A stretch of DNA of 5,407 nt, from contig JASHUH010000167.1 in NCBI GenBank assembly GCA_030040115.1, forward strand, positions 1 to 5,407. The letters are read 5' to 3'. This stretch comes from Acidobacteriaceae bacterium (GTDB taxonomy: Bacteria; Acidobacteriota; Terriglobia; Terriglobales; Acidobacteriaceae). Both the position numbers and the translations under genes were made by a program. The notes under the pieces were generated by a model. That model saw only the letters and a list, made by a program, of their open reading frames with translations, had not been told where the DNA came from and searched no databases. Of this stretch, positions 5,375 to 5,407 are shown one piece after another (position 1 is the first letter of the stretch; each line of letters starts with the position of its first letter).

Positions 5375-5407
5375 ATTGAGGCGGATCGGGGGCGCATCAT
5401 CGAATCG

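Noticed and set aside
5197..5400. Minus-strand frame of 67 codons at the right edge
   Set aside because: No motif, no ribosome binding site, and it spans the simple tandem repeats.

Overview
The window looks like a mobile or rearranged accessory stretch next to an ordinary metabolic gene, from a fairly GC-rich bacterium. The style of the integrase, the RES/Xre toxin-antitoxin pair and the stand-alone type 2 TrpB would suit a soil bacterium such as an acidobacterium. That placement is a low-confidence guess from protein style; nothing in the window fixes the taxon.

Layout: positions 1-704 (minus strand) hold the N-terminal part of a tyrosine recombinase (integrase). It runs off the left edge just after its first catalytic arginine. 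Positions 705-1132 are non-coding and more AT-rich, with a 7-bp inverted repeat, a pair of 9-bp direct repeats and an AT-rich dyad; these are candidate recombinase or attachment-site sequences. Positions 1133-2045 (minus strand) hold a complete two-gene toxin-antitoxin operon: an Xre/MbcA-type antitoxin followed by a RES-domain toxin. It has a very clear promoter and ribosome binding site at 2049-2100. Directly upstream (2151-2315, minus strand) is the C-terminal remnant of a second, VapB-like antitoxin without its N-terminus or a VapC toxin. It ends where a plus-strand gene begins (2324-2713). That gene's product resembles the core-binding domain of the integrase in this same window, but has no catalytic domain and ends in a predicted coiled coil.

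Positions 2714-3778 hold no gene I can name. There are two weak coding-like fragments and, nearer trpB, several inverted repeats. Positions 3779-5137 (plus strand) encode a complete 452-residue type 2 tryptophan synthase beta chain (TrpB2) with all the key PLP-site motifs, apparently outside any trp operon. Past it lie two tandem 19-bp repeats built on GGAATTCCAC, a motif also found at 850-859, and a 14-bp perfect tandem repeat.

How it fits together: an integrase, an intact addiction module, a dead antitoxin, an orphan recombinase-like domain and repeat remnants are what one expects of an integrated element or recombination hot spot beside a housekeeping gene. I see no clear sign of an entirely new system. 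The most unusual item is the orphan core-binding-like protein; the RES/Xre operon is the best-defined functional unit besides trpB2.
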